A DNA stretch of 64,000 bases from Bisbaumannia pacifica. GTDB lineage: Bacteria; Pseudomonadota; Gammaproteobacteria; Pseudomonadales; Halomonadaceae. The translations under genes were made by a program, and so were the position numbers. Position 1 is the first letter of the stretch; each line of letters opens with the position of its first letter. The notes under the pieces were generated by a model. That model made no database searches. It saw nothing but the letters and a program-made list of their open reading frames with translations, and was not told the origin of the DNA. This document shows positions 1-8,382 of the stretch, in pieces. The stretch lies in contig NZ_BJUK01000019.1 in the NCBI RefSeq assembly GCF_007989625.1, positions 1 to 64,000 of the forward strand. The letters are read 5' to 3'.

Positions 1-16
1 CCCGCCGATTGGCGGG
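1..16. terminator. Hairpin at window edge, possible catC terminator
   Basis: A CCCGCC / GGCGGG inverted repeat with a GATT loop lies just beyond the 3' end of catC. Any T-tract on the minus strand would fall outside the window, so terminator function cannot be confirmed. Confidence 0.35.
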
Positions 17-50
17 CCGCGTCGTATGGGCATCGTCCGTCAGCCGGCGA

Positions 51-341
51 TCAGCTATCGTCGTCACGGATCGAGGACGGATGGCGGCACAGCGGCTTGA
101 CGCTGATTTCCATATAGGGGAAGAGCGGCAGGTTGGAGATGATCTCCTGGAGCTCGGCGTTGTCCTCCACGTCGAAGATGCTGACGTTGGCGTAGCTGCC
201 GGCCACCCGCCACAGATGACGCCACTTGCCACGGCGCTGCAGCTCCTGGGCATAGGCCTTCTCGGTGGCCTTGATCTCGGCGGCCCGCTCGGCGGGCATC
301 TCGGGGGGCAGCTTGACGGTCATTTCCACCTGAAACAGCAT
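51..341 (-). CDS. catC: Muconolactone delta-isomerase
   Basis: The 96-residue protein matches the family length for muconolactone isomerase, which converts muconolactone to 3-oxoadipate enol-lactone in the catechol branch of the beta-ketoadipate pathway. Family features are the N-terminal MLFQVEMTVKLPPEM strand, the K-A-Y-A-Q-E-L-Q-R-G-K-W-R-H-L-W helix region and the following V-A-G-S-Y-A-N-V-S-I-F-D segment. It is a small cytosolic enzyme that forms decamers in known members. It lies 57 bp downstream of catB on the same strand, so the two are almost certainly co-transcribed. catA is not in the window and may lie beyond position 1. Confidence 0.95.
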   Translation of the reverse strand: MLFQVEMTVKLPPEMPAERAAEIKATEKAYAQELQRRGKWRHLWRVAGSYANVSIFDVEDNAELQEIISNLPLFPYMEISVKPLCRHPSSIRDDDS

Positions 342-398
342 GGCGCTCTCCTGATTAAGTGTGTGTTGCGAAAGGGTAATGGGTCGCCCACGGGCGCC

Positions 399-1517
399 TT
401 ACTGACGCGAATAGTGGGCCAGCTTGTCTTCGTCGAGGGTAACGCCGAGGCCGGGACCGGACGGCAGCTCGACCCCGAAGTCGTGGAAGTCGAGCGGCTC
501 GGCGACGATATCGTCCTTGAGCAGCAGCGGGCCGAACATCTCGGTGCCCCAGGCCATCTCGCCCAGGGTGGCCCAGGCGTGCAGGGAGGCCGCGGTACCG
601 ATGGTGCCCTCCAGCAGGGTGCCGCCGTAGAGGCCGATACCGGCGGTCTGGGCCAGTCGGCCCAGCTCGATGGCCCCCAGGGGGCCGCCGGCCTTGGCGA
701 TCTTCAGGGCGAAGGCGCCACCGAAGCCGGCGCCGACCAGGTCGAGGCCATCCCGGGCGTCCTGTACCGCCTCGTCGGCCAGCATGGGCACCCGGAAACG
801 ATTGGCCAGGCGCACCAGGCCGGCATGCTCGCGGGCCGGGATGGGCTGCTCGATCAGCTCGATCCCCGCCTCCTGGAGGGCATGGATGCCGCGCACCGCG
901 CTGGTCTCGTCCCAGGCCTGGTTGACGTCGACCCGCACGCTGGCACGCTCGCCCAACGCCGCCTTGATGGCCGCCACATGGGCCACGTCCTCGGCGACGC
1001 TACGGGCGCCGATCTTGAGCTTGAAATCGCAGTGGCGACGCTGCGCCAGGCGCAGCTCGGCCTCGTCGATGTCCTTCTGGGTATCGCCGCTGGCCAGGGT
1101 CCAGAGCACCGGCAGGTGGGTCTGACGGGCGCCGCCCAGCAGCTCGGCCACCGACAGCCCCAGGCGCTTGCCCTGGGCGTCCAGCAGGGCCGTCTCCAGC
1201 GCCGACTTGGCGATCATATTGCCCCGGGCATGGCGTGCCAGGCGCGCACGCAGGGCATTGATATTACTGGCCTCCTGGCCGATCAGCAGGGGCGCCAGGT
1301 AGGTGTCGATATTGCGCTTGATGCTCTCCGGACTCTCCGGCCCATAGGCCAGGCCGCCGATGGTGGTGCCCTCCCCCAGGCCCTCGATGCCATCGCTGTC
1401 GCGCAGGCGCACGATGACCAGGGTCTGGCAGGCCATGGTGGTCATGGAGAGCTGATGGGGGCGAATGGTCGGCAGATCGACCAATTGGGTGTCGATGGAC
1501 TGGATAACGGCGGACAT
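399..1517 (-). CDS. catB: Muconate cycloisomerase
   Basis: This 372-residue enolase-superfamily enzyme lactonises cis,cis-muconate to muconolactone. The muconate-cycloisomerase/MLE subgroup is shown by an N-terminal capping domain (about residues 1-125) followed by a TIM barrel with the K-x-K base motif (DFKLKIGAR), the metal-ligand stretches RVDVNQAWDE and IELIEQP, and the second Lys in ALKIAKAGG. The ATG at 1517 (MSAVIQSIDTQ) was chosen because GAGG stands 8 bases upstream and a longer in-frame extension would run into the divergent promoter. It is the first gene of catB-catC and diverges from catR, the usual CatR/CatM-controlled layout with muconate as inducer. Confidence 0.95.
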   Translation of the reverse strand: MSAVIQSIDTQLVDLPTIRPHQLSMTTMACQTLVIVRLRDSDGIEGLGEGTTIGGLAYGPESPESIKRNIDTYLAPLLIGQEASNINALRARLARHARGNMIAKSALETALLDAQGKRLGLSVAELLGGARQTHLPVLWTLASGDTQKDIDEAELRLAQRRHCDFKLKIGARSVAEDVAHVAAIKAALGERASVRVDVNQAWDETSAVRGIHALQEAGIELIEQPIPAREHAGLVRLANRFRVPMLADEAVQDARDGLDLVGAGFGGAFALKIAKAGGPLGAIELGRLAQTAGIGLYGGTLLEGTIGTAASLHAWATLGEMAWGTEMFGPLLLKDDIVAEPLDFHDFGVELPSGPGLGVTLDEDKLAHYSRQ

Positions 1518-1602
1518 GACGGGGAGCACCTCAGGGAAGCAGTGAACCCCTCCAGTGTGATTGCCTTTCGGGCCTCGGACCAATATCGTTTGGAAACCCT
1601 GC

Positions 1603-1620
1603 CATACCTCAGGAGGTATG
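1603..1620. promoter_or_regulatory. Perfect inverted repeat over the catR ribosome binding site
   Basis: CATACCTC-AG-GAGGTATG is an 8-bp perfect inverted repeat whose right arm contains the catR Shine-Dalgarno (GGAGG) and reaches the base before the ATG at 1621. It contains ATAC-N8-GTAT, one base longer than the ATAC-N7-GTAT site known for CatM/BenM. It may be an autoregulatory operator, an mRNA hairpin hiding the ribosome binding site, or both. The functional role is inferred. Confidence 0.45.
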
Positions 1621-2496
1621 ATGGAACTGCGTCACCTGCGTCTCTTCTGCCTGGTGGCCGAAGAGCTCAACCTCACCCGGGCGGCCCAGCGGCTGCACAT
1701 GACCCAGCCGCCGCTGTCCCGGCAGATCAAGGCCCTGGAGGAGGAGCTGGGCAGCCAGCTGTTCCGGCGCGGCCCCCAGGGGCTGGCCCTGACCGCCACC
1801 GGCCAGGTCTTCTACGAGCATGCCCGGCAGATCCTCGACAAGGTGGAGACCAGCACCGCCACCATCCGCCGCATGGAGCGTAGCCAGCGACCGCTGTTCA
1901 GCATCGGCTTCGTGCCCTCGGTGTTCTATGGCCAGCTGCCCCTGCTGGCCAGGGAACTACGACAAAAGGATAAGGCGGAGCTGAGCCTGGTGGAGCTGAC
2001 CACGGTACAGCAGATCCAGGCCCTCAAGGCGGGACGCATCGATATCGGCTTCGGCCGTCTGCGGGTGGACGACCCGGACGTGGAACAGCGGGTGCTGTTC
2101 GACGAGCCGCTGCTGGCGGCGCTGCCCACGGGCCACCCCCTGGAGGGCACCCGACCCAGCCTGGAGGAACTGGCCTGCTATCCCTTGATCCTCTTCCCGG
2201 CGCGCCCCCGCCCCAGCCTGGCGGACATGGTGCAGGGACTCTTCCACCGCCGCGGCCTCAAGACCCGGGTGGTGCAGGAGACCAACGAGCTGCAGACGGC
2301 GCTGGGGCTGGTGGCCTCCAACCTGGGCATCACCCTGGTGCCGGAGCAGGTGCGCAACGTGCAGCGTCAGGGCATCGGCTATGTGCCCCTGGCGGATGCC
2401 AGCCTGACCACCCCGGTGATCTGCAGCCGCCGTCGGGGCGAGGCGGACACCCCGCTGATGCGCGAGGTGGACGCCATCCTGGCGCGGGTGCAATAG
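1621..2496 (+). CDS. catR: LysR-type regulator of the cat genes
   Basis: The 291-residue protein has an N-terminal winged helix-turn-helix (MELRHLRLFCLVAEELN, then TRAAQRLHMTQPPLSRQIK) and a LysR substrate-binding domain from about residue 90 (FSIGFVPSVFYGQLP). It is divergent from catB across about 100 bp, the standard arrangement for a muconate-responsive activator of catBC. Two adjacent ATGs exist at 1618 and 1621; 1621 is preferred because GGAGG sits 3 bases closer to the first, giving better spacing for the second. The effector is inferred from context. It could also answer to benzoate-derived signals, as BenM does. Confidence 0.85.
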   Translation: MELRHLRLFCLVAEELNLTRAAQRLHMTQPPLSRQIKALEEELGSQLFRRGPQGLALTATGQVFYEHARQILDKVETSTATIRRMERSQRPLFSIGFVPSVFYGQLPLLARELRQKDKAELSLVELTTVQQIQALKAGRIDIGFGRLRVDDPDVEQRVLFDEPLLAALPTGHPLEGTRPSLEELACYPLILFPARPRPSLADMVQGLFHRRGLKTRVVQETNELQTALGLVASNLGITLVPEQVRNVQRQGIGYVPLADASLTTPVICSRRRGEADTPLMREVDAILARVQ

Positions 2497-2523
2497 ACCG
2501 CCGGATAGTGAGGGAGTCGTCCC

Positions 2524-3825
2524 TTAGGTGCCCAGATAGGCCAGGGCGCCGCTGGCCAGGGCCGCCATCCCGGTCTTGAGGGTCGCCGCCTGCCCCGGGG
2601 CATAGTAGGGAGAATGGGGCATCTCCAGGTGGCGCATCTTCTCGGCCACGCCCTCCCCCGGAGTCTCCTGCCAGCGCGCCTCGGAGGTGGCGCCGATAAA
2701 CCAGTAGACGCAGGGGATCGCCTCGCCGCCGAAGCCCCCCGCCTCGGCATCGCCGAAGTAGGGGAAGTCCTCGCTGCCGTTGAGCCGCGGCATGGGAAAG
2801 AGGCGATCCTCGCCGAAGTGGTCGGCGTGGGCCCGGCGCACCCGAGCCACCGCCTCCGGGTCGTTATGCAGGGCGATGGTCTCGGAGAGCCCCCGGAACT
2901 CCGGGGCCCGGGGGGCGCGCCCCGCCTCGCACTCGCAGCGCACGATGCGGCGGATCGACTCCAGCACCCGGGCATGCAGGGCGTTATCGAAGCCGCGCAC
3001 ATTGATCTCCAGCTCCGCCGTATGCGGGATGATATTGCCCTGGGTACCGGCGTGGAGCTTGCCCACGGTGACCACCACCGTCTCCTCCGGCGGCACCTCT
3101 CGGGCGACGATGCTCTGCAGCCGGGTCACCACATGGGCGGCGATCACCACCGGGTCGATGCTCTGGGCCGGCATGGAGCCGTGCCCGCCGGCGCCGTGGA
3201 TGGTCACCCCCAGGGTGGTGGCGGCGGCCATGGCGCTGCCGGCGATATGCCCGACGGTGCCCTCCCGGGCCGGCATATTATGCTGGCCCAGCACCACATC
3301 GGGCCGGGCGAAGCGCGTATAGAGGCCATCCTCGAGCATCGCCCGGGCGCCGCCGAAGACCTCCTCGGCGGGCTGACAGACCAGCATCAGGGTGCCCCGC
3401 CAACGTTGGCGCAGGCCGGCCAGCACCGCCCCGGCGCCCACCAGGCAGCTGCTGTGCAGGTCGTGGCCGCAGGCGTGCATCACCGGCACCGTCCCGCCCT
3501 CCGTCTCCGCGGTGCTGGTGCTGGCGAAGTCGAGGCCGGTCTGCTCCGCGATGGGCAGGGCGTCCATATCGCCGCGCAGCATCACCGTGGGCCCCTCGCC
3601 ATTGCGCAGCAGGGCCACCACCCCGGTGCCCCCCACCCCGCGGGTCACCTCGAAGCCCAGGCCCTCCAGGGCGTCGGCGAGGCGGGCGGCGGTCTCGTGT
3701 TCCTGGAAGGGCAGCTCCGGATGCTGATGAAGCTGACGGTAGAGGGCCTGGACCTCGGCGAAAGCCGCCTCTACCCGGGCATCGAGATCGCGCTTGAGGT
3801 CGTTAGACGTGGCTGACGTGATCAT
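2524..3825 (-). CDS. M20 family amidohydrolase (hippurate hydrolase-like)
   Basis: This 433-residue member of the M20D peptidase/amidohydrolase family likely removes acyl groups from N-acyl amino acids or similar amides in the cytosol. Metal-site motifs are MHACGHDLHSS and VCQPAEEVFGGA, and the dimerisation/lid domain begins near GVTIHGAGGHGSMPAQS. The C-terminal ligand region is NGSEDFPYFG. The ATG at 3825 is favoured because GGAGG lies 5 bases upstream; other in-frame starts (3828, 3837, TTG 3846) have no better site. The gene follows the SSS symporter almost without gap, so transporter and hydrolase probably handle the same substrate, which I cannot name. Confidence 0.85.
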   Translation of the reverse strand: MITSATSNDLKRDLDARVEAAFAEVQALYRQLHQHPELPFQEHETAARLADALEGLGFEVTRGVGGTGVVALLRNGEGPTVMLRGDMDALPIAEQTGLDFASTSTAETEGGTVPVMHACGHDLHSSCLVGAGAVLAGLRQRWRGTLMLVCQPAEEVFGGARAMLEDGLYTRFARPDVVLGQHNMPAREGTVGHIAGSAMAAATTLGVTIHGAGGHGSMPAQSIDPVVIAAHVVTRLQSIVAREVPPEETVVVTVGKLHAGTQGNIIPHTAELEINVRGFDNALHARVLESIRRIVRCECEAGRAPRAPEFRGLSETIALHNDPEAVARVRRAHADHFGEDRLFPMPRLNGSEDFPYFGDAEAGGFGGEAIPCVYWFIGATSEARWQETPGEGVAEKMRHLEMPHSPYYAPGQAATLKTGMAALASGALAYLGT

Positions 3826-3842
3826 CATGGCCTCCATGGGGG

Positions 3843-5300
3843 TCAAGAGTGTTGGGTGCGAGAGAGGGCGGCGTCGCCGGCGCGGGTCGCCCCCTGCCAG
3901 ACGGCCACCACCAGCACATTGAGCAGCATGGCCCAGACGCCGGCGTGCCAGCCCAGCGGCGAACTCCAGACGAAGTCCATCAGCAGATAGGCCAGGCTGC
4001 CGACCAGGGCACCGGCCATCACACTGGCGCGGCGCAGCCGCGGCATAAAGAGCGCGCCGATGACCATCGGGAAGAGCTGGACGATCAGTCCGTAGGCGCC
4101 GAGCAGCAGCAATACCAGAGAGGCGGGATTGGCCAGGGCGAACAGGTAGGCGATCAGCGACAACCCCAGCACGCTCCAGCGGGTGGCGCTGACCACGGTC
4201 TGCTCGCTAGCCCCTTTCATCAGGGTGGGGCCGGCCACGTCGCGCACCAGCACGATGGCTGCGGTATGCGCCAGGTTGGCGCCGGTAGACATGGCCGCGG
4301 CCAGGGCCCCCGAGAGCATCAGGCCGATCACCCAGGGCGAGAAGTCGGCCACCTCCATGACCATGCGCAGCAGCACGGTATCGGCACGCGCCAAAGGGGT
4401 GTCGGCGAAGACCAGGATGCCGGCGAAGCCGATAAACAGCAGCGGCACCAGCAGGTAAGCATAAAGCGGGTAGAAGACGCTGACCTTGCGCAGGGTCTTG
4501 CCGCTGTCGGCGGAGTAGAACTTCATGAACAGGTGCGGCCACATGGCGCCGCCGAAGGCACTGACCAGCACCGCGGTGCTGAAGTAGCCCCAGTCCATGC
4601 CGGTGGCCCCGGGCAGGGTCAGGTACTCCGGTGCCGCCTGCTGGATCTGGGCGAACATCTCGCCGACGCCGCCATAGAGGCGCTCGGAGATGGATAGCCC
4701 CAGAAACCAGGCGATGGCGATCATCATGATGCCCTGCACCAGGTTGGTCCAGCCGATGCCACTCAGGCCACTGCAGAACACGTAGGCGGCCACCACCAGG
4801 AAGGCCAACAGGGCGCCCAGCCAGAAGGGCACCAGGCCATCGGTGGCGGCCTGGAAGAGCAGGCCGGCGCCGGCGATCTGGATGGTCAGGTAGGGCACCA
4901 GGGCCAGCACGCCGATCACCCCGGCGAGGAATCCCAGCGGCTTGCTGCGGTAGTGATCGGCGATCATGTCGCCCTGGGTCAGGTAGCCCCGTTCGCGGCC
5001 CAGGGCCGCCACCCGCGGCCCCAGGGCCCAGATGGTGATCGGCACTAGCGACAGATAGGCGAGAATATAGAAGGCCGGCGCGCCGTGCTGATAGGCCCAG
5101 CCCGGGGCCCCCAGGAAGGCGAAGGCGGAGAAGATCTCGGCGCCGAGGATAAAGAACAAAATCACCACGCCCACGTGGCGGCCGCCGGCCACATAGCCCT
5201 CCAGGCTGGAATTCTGCTGGCCGCGGGCGCGCAGCCCCACCCAGAGCACGCCGGCGAGATAGGTCAGGGTGATGCCGACGATGATCAGCGAATCAATCAT
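3843..5300 (-). CDS. Sodium:solute symporter (SSS family)
   Basis: The 485-residue integral membrane protein has about 13 hydrophobic segments, with family-typical regions such as GGRHVGVVILFFILGAEIFS near the N-terminus, the Gly-rich YVFCSGLSGIGWTNLVQG segment and AAAMSTGANLAHTAA in the middle. It belongs to the SSS family (Na+-coupled uptake of organic solutes such as carboxylates, amino acids or pantothenate). It overlaps the DUF3311 protein by 8 bp upstream and abuts the M20 hydrolase downstream, giving a three-gene operon. Substrate is unknown; an amide or N-acyl amino acid would fit the neighbouring hydrolase. Confidence 0.88.
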   Translation of the reverse strand: MIDSLIIVGITLTYLAGVLWVGLRARGQQNSSLEGYVAGGRHVGVVILFFILGAEIFSAFAFLGAPGWAYQHGAPAFYILAYLSLVPITIWALGPRVAALGRERGYLTQGDMIADHYRSKPLGFLAGVIGVLALVPYLTIQIAGAGLLFQAATDGLVPFWLGALLAFLVVAAYVFCSGLSGIGWTNLVQGIMMIAIAWFLGLSISERLYGGVGEMFAQIQQAAPEYLTLPGATGMDWGYFSTAVLVSAFGGAMWPHLFMKFYSADSGKTLRKVSVFYPLYAYLLVPLLFIGFAGILVFADTPLARADTVLLRMVMEVADFSPWVIGLMLSGALAAAMSTGANLAHTAAIVLVRDVAGPTLMKGASEQTVVSATRWSVLGLSLIAYLFALANPASLVLLLLGAYGLIVQLFPMVIGALFMPRLRRASVMAGALVGSLAYLLMDFVWSSPLGWHAGVWAMLLNVLVVAVWQGATRAGDAALSRTQHS

Positions 5301-5505
5301 GGTGACGCCCTCCGTGACGAACCACGAAGGCCACCCACATGCCGGCGAAGAGCACCAGCATCCACAGGATGTACCAGAAGAACAGGAAGGGCAGGCCGAG
5401 CAGCATGGGCTCGATACGGTTGGCGATCAGCGCGCCTGGCCAGATCATCGCCAGGGTGCACAGTGTGAAGTGCAGCCCCACCAGCCAGTGATAGGTCTTG
5501 TTCAT
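5293..5505 (-). CDS. DUF3311 family small membrane protein
   Basis: This 70-residue protein has two predicted membrane helices (WLVGLHFTLCTLAMIWPGAL and LPFLFFWYILWMLVLFAGMW) and a basic, His-rich tail (RHGGRHH). Proteins of this size and pattern, encoded directly before SSS symporters, belong to DUF3311, whose role is unknown but which is thought to assist the partner transporter. The 3' end overlaps the symporter start by 8 bp, which suggests translational coupling. Confidence 0.85.
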   Translation of the reverse strand: MNKTYHWLVGLHFTLCTLAMIWPGALIANRIEPMLLGLPFLFFWYILWMLVLFAGMWVAFVVRHGGRHHD

Positions 5506-5573
5506 CGAGGGTCGTCCCGCTCGCCGTGGCGAGTCTTGTTATGGATTGTCCCTTGACTATGGCGCAGGCCGAG

Positions 5574-5590
5574 AGATAGAAAAAATATCT
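5574..5590. promoter_or_regulatory. AT-rich palindrome, candidate LysR secondary site
   Basis: AGATA-N7-TATCT lies in the divergent intergenic region between the DUF3311/SSS operon and the LysR gene. It sits next to the T-N11-A palindrome at 5604-5624 and may be the lower-affinity activation site of the same regulator. This is inferred from position only. Confidence 0.35.
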
Positions 5591-5603
5591 ATATTGGATA
5601 CCA

Positions 5604-5624
5604 CCCATACCGATTGGATATGGG
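5604..5624. promoter_or_regulatory. LysR-type T-N11-A palindrome
   Basis: CCCATA-N9-TATGGG contains the classical LysR box T-N11-A (T at 5608, A at 5620), 17 bases before the LysR start codon. It also overlaps one of two ATTGGATA direct repeats set exactly 20 bp apart (5593-5600 and 5613-5620). The layout suits autoregulation and control of the divergent operon. Confidence 0.5.
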
Positions 5625-5640
5625 TTTCTCGAGAGGGCTC

Positions 5641-6528
5641 ATGGAGTTTCGCCAATTGCACTACTTCGTCGCCGTGGTGGAGGCCGGCTCGGTCTCGGCG
5701 GCGAGCCGCCGCGTCCACGTGGCCCAGCCGGCGCTGACCCGGCAGATTCGCCTGCTGGAGGAGGATCTGGAGACGCGGCTCTTCGAACGCCATGCCCGCG
5801 GCATGCGACTGACGGTGGCGGGCCAGGCGCTCTTCGAGGAAGCCCAGGCGCTGCTCGATCGGCGCACCCGGCTCAGGGCGCGACTCACGGCCCTGGGCCA
5901 GGGGCTGGAGGGCAAGGTCAGCCTGGGGGTGACGGTGACCCACCTCTGGATGCCGGAGGTGGCGGGACTGCTGCGGCGCTATCGGGATCGCTATCCGCGG
6001 GTCGCCTTCGAGGTCTTCCCGCTGCTCTCGGGACCGCAGCTAGAACGCCTCGCGGAGGGCCGCCTGGATGCCGGCATCCTCTACCTGGACGATGGCGGCC
6101 GCCCAGGGTTGGAGGCCCGGCGGCTGGAGGAGGATCACCTGATCCTCGCGGTGCCGGAGGGCTCTTCCTGGGCCGACGCCCCACCGACACGCCTGAGCGA
6201 TCTCGCCGAGGCGGACTTCATCTGGGGCTTCCGCAGCGCCTCGCCGGTCTACTACGACCGCATGCAGGCCCACTTCCAGCGCCTCGACTTTCATCCCCGA
6301 GTGGTGCAGTACGGCGCCGACAATATCGCCATCCTCAGCATGGTGGCCGCAGGGCTGGGCGTCGCCATCCTGCCCGCCGCCAGCCGCTGTCACCCCATGC
6401 CCGGCATCCGCTTCGTGGAGCTCGCCGAGCTAGGCGCCTGCGAGATGCCGCTGTGGTTTGTCTGGCGCGCCGACAACGACGCCCCGGCCCTGCGCAACCT
6501 GGTGGAACTGGTGGCTCAGCGCGACTGA
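5641..6528 (+). CDS. LysR family transcriptional regulator
   Basis: This 295-residue protein has an N-terminal winged helix-turn-helix (MEFRQLHYFVAVVEAGSVSA, HVAQPALTRQIRLLEEDL) and a LysR effector domain from about residue 90 (KVSLGVTVTHLWMPEV). The ATG at 5641 follows GAGAGGG at a good distance; an upstream ATG at 5614 would extend into operator sequence. It is divergent from the DUF3311-SSS-M20 operon and most likely controls it. The first 60 residues resemble the CysB/Nac-like subgroup only in a general way, so the inducer is not predictable. Its 3' end overlaps the convergent carboxypeptidase gene by 13 bp. Confidence 0.85.
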   Translation: MEFRQLHYFVAVVEAGSVSAASRRVHVAQPALTRQIRLLEEDLETRLFERHARGMRLTVAGQALFEEAQALLDRRTRLRARLTALGQGLEGKVSLGVTVTHLWMPEVAGLLRRYRDRYPRVAFEVFPLLSGPQLERLAEGRLDAGILYLDDGGRPGLEARRLEEDHLILAVPEGSSWADAPPTRLSDLAEADFIWGFRSASPVYYDRMQAHFQRLDFHPRVVQYGADNIAILSMVAAGLGVAILPAASRCHPMPGIRFVELAELGACEMPLWFVWRADNDAPALRNLVELVAQRD

Positions 6529-7952
6529 ATCATCGCCTCCAGATCCCGGGCCAGCGGGTCGAGCACCTCGGGCCAGCTCAGGTAGGGAGTGGTGCCGTTG
6601 CCGTTGACCAGCACCGAGAAGACGCCCCAGCGACCGCTGGCGGTGCGGAAGTAGCCGGCGGCGGCGCGCACCGCGAAGGGCTGATTGAGGGTCCCGGTCT
6701 TGAGCATCACATGGTGTTGGAAGGTGTCGCCGCCGCGTCGAATAAAGCGCATCACCCCGGTGGCCGGCGACTGCAGGCCGGCGACGAAGGCGGGAAAGAG
6801 CGCCGGCTGGCGGTACATGTGCTCGAGCAGCACATTGACCCCGGCGGCCGTGGTGCGGTTGGTGGTGGTCAGGCCGCTGCCGCTGTCCAGGGTCAAGGGC
6901 CCGTGGTTGGGCAGTGCCTCGGCGAAGCCGGCCAGGGCGGCGCCGGCCGCCGGCAGGTCCTGGCTGCCCTCGGCGAGCCCCAGGGTCAGCACATCGGCCA
7001 TGTAGTTATTGGAATAGTGCATCACCCCCAGCAGCAGCTCCTGCAGGGAGCGCCCCTCCACCGCGCTCAGGGTAGCGACCTCGACCGGCGGGGGCTCCCG
7101 GGTCACCCGCGGCGCGCCCTCGACCGTGATGCCCGCCTGGACCAGCAGGGCGCCCAGGGTCTGGGCGGTCTGCCAGGCGGGGTCGGCGCTGGCCCGATGC
7201 ACGTTGCGGGGCGCGGCATCGGCGGCGATGCGCCCGCGTAGGATCAGTTGCTCGCTGCCCGCCTCCCCGGCCCGCTCGACGCTGAACTCGGTGCCGCCAC
7301 CGGCGGCCACGGTGTCGATGCGGTTATCCAGGGGCAGTAGGGGCTCGGCGGTATCGCAGCTCAGCGCCCGGGCCGGCTCGCCCACGGCCCCCGGGCGAAT
7401 CGACAGGCACCAGCTGCCGTGATTGACCCCCGCCGCGGAGAGCTGCGCACTGTAGGCGTTGGCGGCGCGCCGGCGGGCCTGGCAGCGGTCGGTGGTGACG
7501 CACGCCACGGGGCCGAAGCGCCACTGGCTGACGAGGACATCGCCGTGGATCGCGGTGACGCCACGCTGACGCAGGCCCTGCACCAGCTTCCACAGGTCCT
7601 CGGCCACCAGGCCCGGGTCGCCGCTGCCCTCGAGGATCAGATCGCCGTCGAGCACGTCCTCTCGATCCACGCGGCCGGGCGTCACCAGGCGCGTCGTGAA
7701 GCGGTGCTGGGGCCCCCATTCACTCAGCGCCGCCGCCGCGAGGTAGGCCTTGGAGACCGAGGCCGGCGATAGCTGGCGACGCGGCTCGATCGCCCCGAGC
7801 GACTCGCCGGGGGCGGCGCCATCGCCCAGCAGGCGTGCCTCGGCGCCCACGGCGAAGCCGCGCTCCACCAGGCCGGCCAGATGGGTAAAACCGTCCGCCA
7901 GGGCCGGCAGGGGCAGCAGCAGGGCACAAAACAGCACGAGAGAACGCAACAT
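6516..7952 (-). CDS. dacB: D-alanyl-D-alanine carboxypeptidase/endopeptidase (PBP4 family)
   Basis: This 478-residue periplasmic S13-family penicillin-binding protein has a signal peptide (MLRSLVLFCALLLPLPALADG). Catalytic motifs are SxxK (PASVSKAYLA, near residue 65), SxN (YSNNYMADVL, near residue 315) and KTG (MLKTGTLNQPF, near residue 420). The long insert between the first two motifs, typical of PBP4/DacB, is present. It trims or cleaves peptidoglycan cross-links during cell-wall remodelling. The gene appears monocistronic between a convergent LysR gene and the SMR pump, which is 34 bp upstream on the same strand. Confidence 0.93.
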   Translation of the reverse strand: MLRSLVLFCALLLPLPALADGFTHLAGLVERGFAVGAEARLLGDGAAPGESLGAIEPRRQLSPASVSKAYLAAAALSEWGPQHRFTTRLVTPGRVDREDVLDGDLILEGSGDPGLVAEDLWKLVQGLRQRGVTAIHGDVLVSQWRFGPVACVTTDRCQARRRAANAYSAQLSAAGVNHGSWCLSIRPGAVGEPARALSCDTAEPLLPLDNRIDTVAAGGGTEFSVERAGEAGSEQLILRGRIAADAAPRNVHRASADPAWQTAQTLGALLVQAGITVEGAPRVTREPPPVEVATLSAVEGRSLQELLLGVMHYSNNYMADVLTLGLAEGSQDLPAAGAALAGFAEALPNHGPLTLDSGSGLTTTNRTTAAGVNVLLEHMYRQPALFPAFVAGLQSPATGVMRFIRRGGDTFQHHVMLKTGTLNQPFAVRAAAGYFRTASGRWGVFSVLVNGNGTTPYLSWPEVLDPLARDLEAMIQSR

Positions 7953-7986
7953 GGCAAATTCCGGGAGGCTCGACGTAGGAAAGGGC

Positions 7987-8316
7987 TTAGTGGGGCGACA
8001 TCTGCGAGAAGGCCTGGATCACCACCACCCCGGCGACGATCAGCAGGATCCCCAGGATGGCGGGCAGGTCGGGCTTCTGGCCGTAGACCAGCATGGCCAC
8101 CAGGGTGACCAGGACGATGCCCAGGCCGGCCCAGAAGGCGTAGGCGATGCCCACCGGCAGGGTGCGCAGCACCAGGGTCAGCAGATAGAAGGCGGTGGCA
8201 TAGCCACCCACCACGATCAGGCTCGGCCCCAGGCGGGTGAACTCCTGGGACGACTTGAGGGCGCTGGTGGCGGCCACTTCGGCGATGATCGCCAGGGCCA
8301 GGTAGAGGTAGGCCAT
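7987..8316 (-). CDS. SMR family multidrug/cation efflux protein
   Basis: The 109-residue protein has four membrane helices and the essential membrane-buried Glu in helix 1 (MAYLYLALAIIAEVAATSAL, Glu13, equal to EmrE Glu14). The SMR signature appears in helix 3 (GIAYAFWAGLGIVLV). Members work as dual-topology dimers exchanging protons for lipophilic cations or, in halophiles, sometimes osmolytes. The ATG at 8316 has AGGAG 7-8 bases upstream. It resembles the EmrE branch more than the guanidinium exporter (SugE/Gdx) branch, which lacks the AYAFWAGLG pattern. Confidence 0.9.
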   Translation of the reverse strand: MAYLYLALAIIAEVAATSALKSSQEFTRLGPSLIVVGGYATAFYLLTLVLRTLPVGIAYAFWAGLGIVLVTLVAMLVYGQKPDLPAILGILLIVAGVVVIQAFSQMSPH

Positions 8317-8382
8317 GAGGGGACTCCTTGTCACGGCGATGCCCGAATCGGCGAGCCATTCTAGCCGGCTCGAGCGGCGGCG

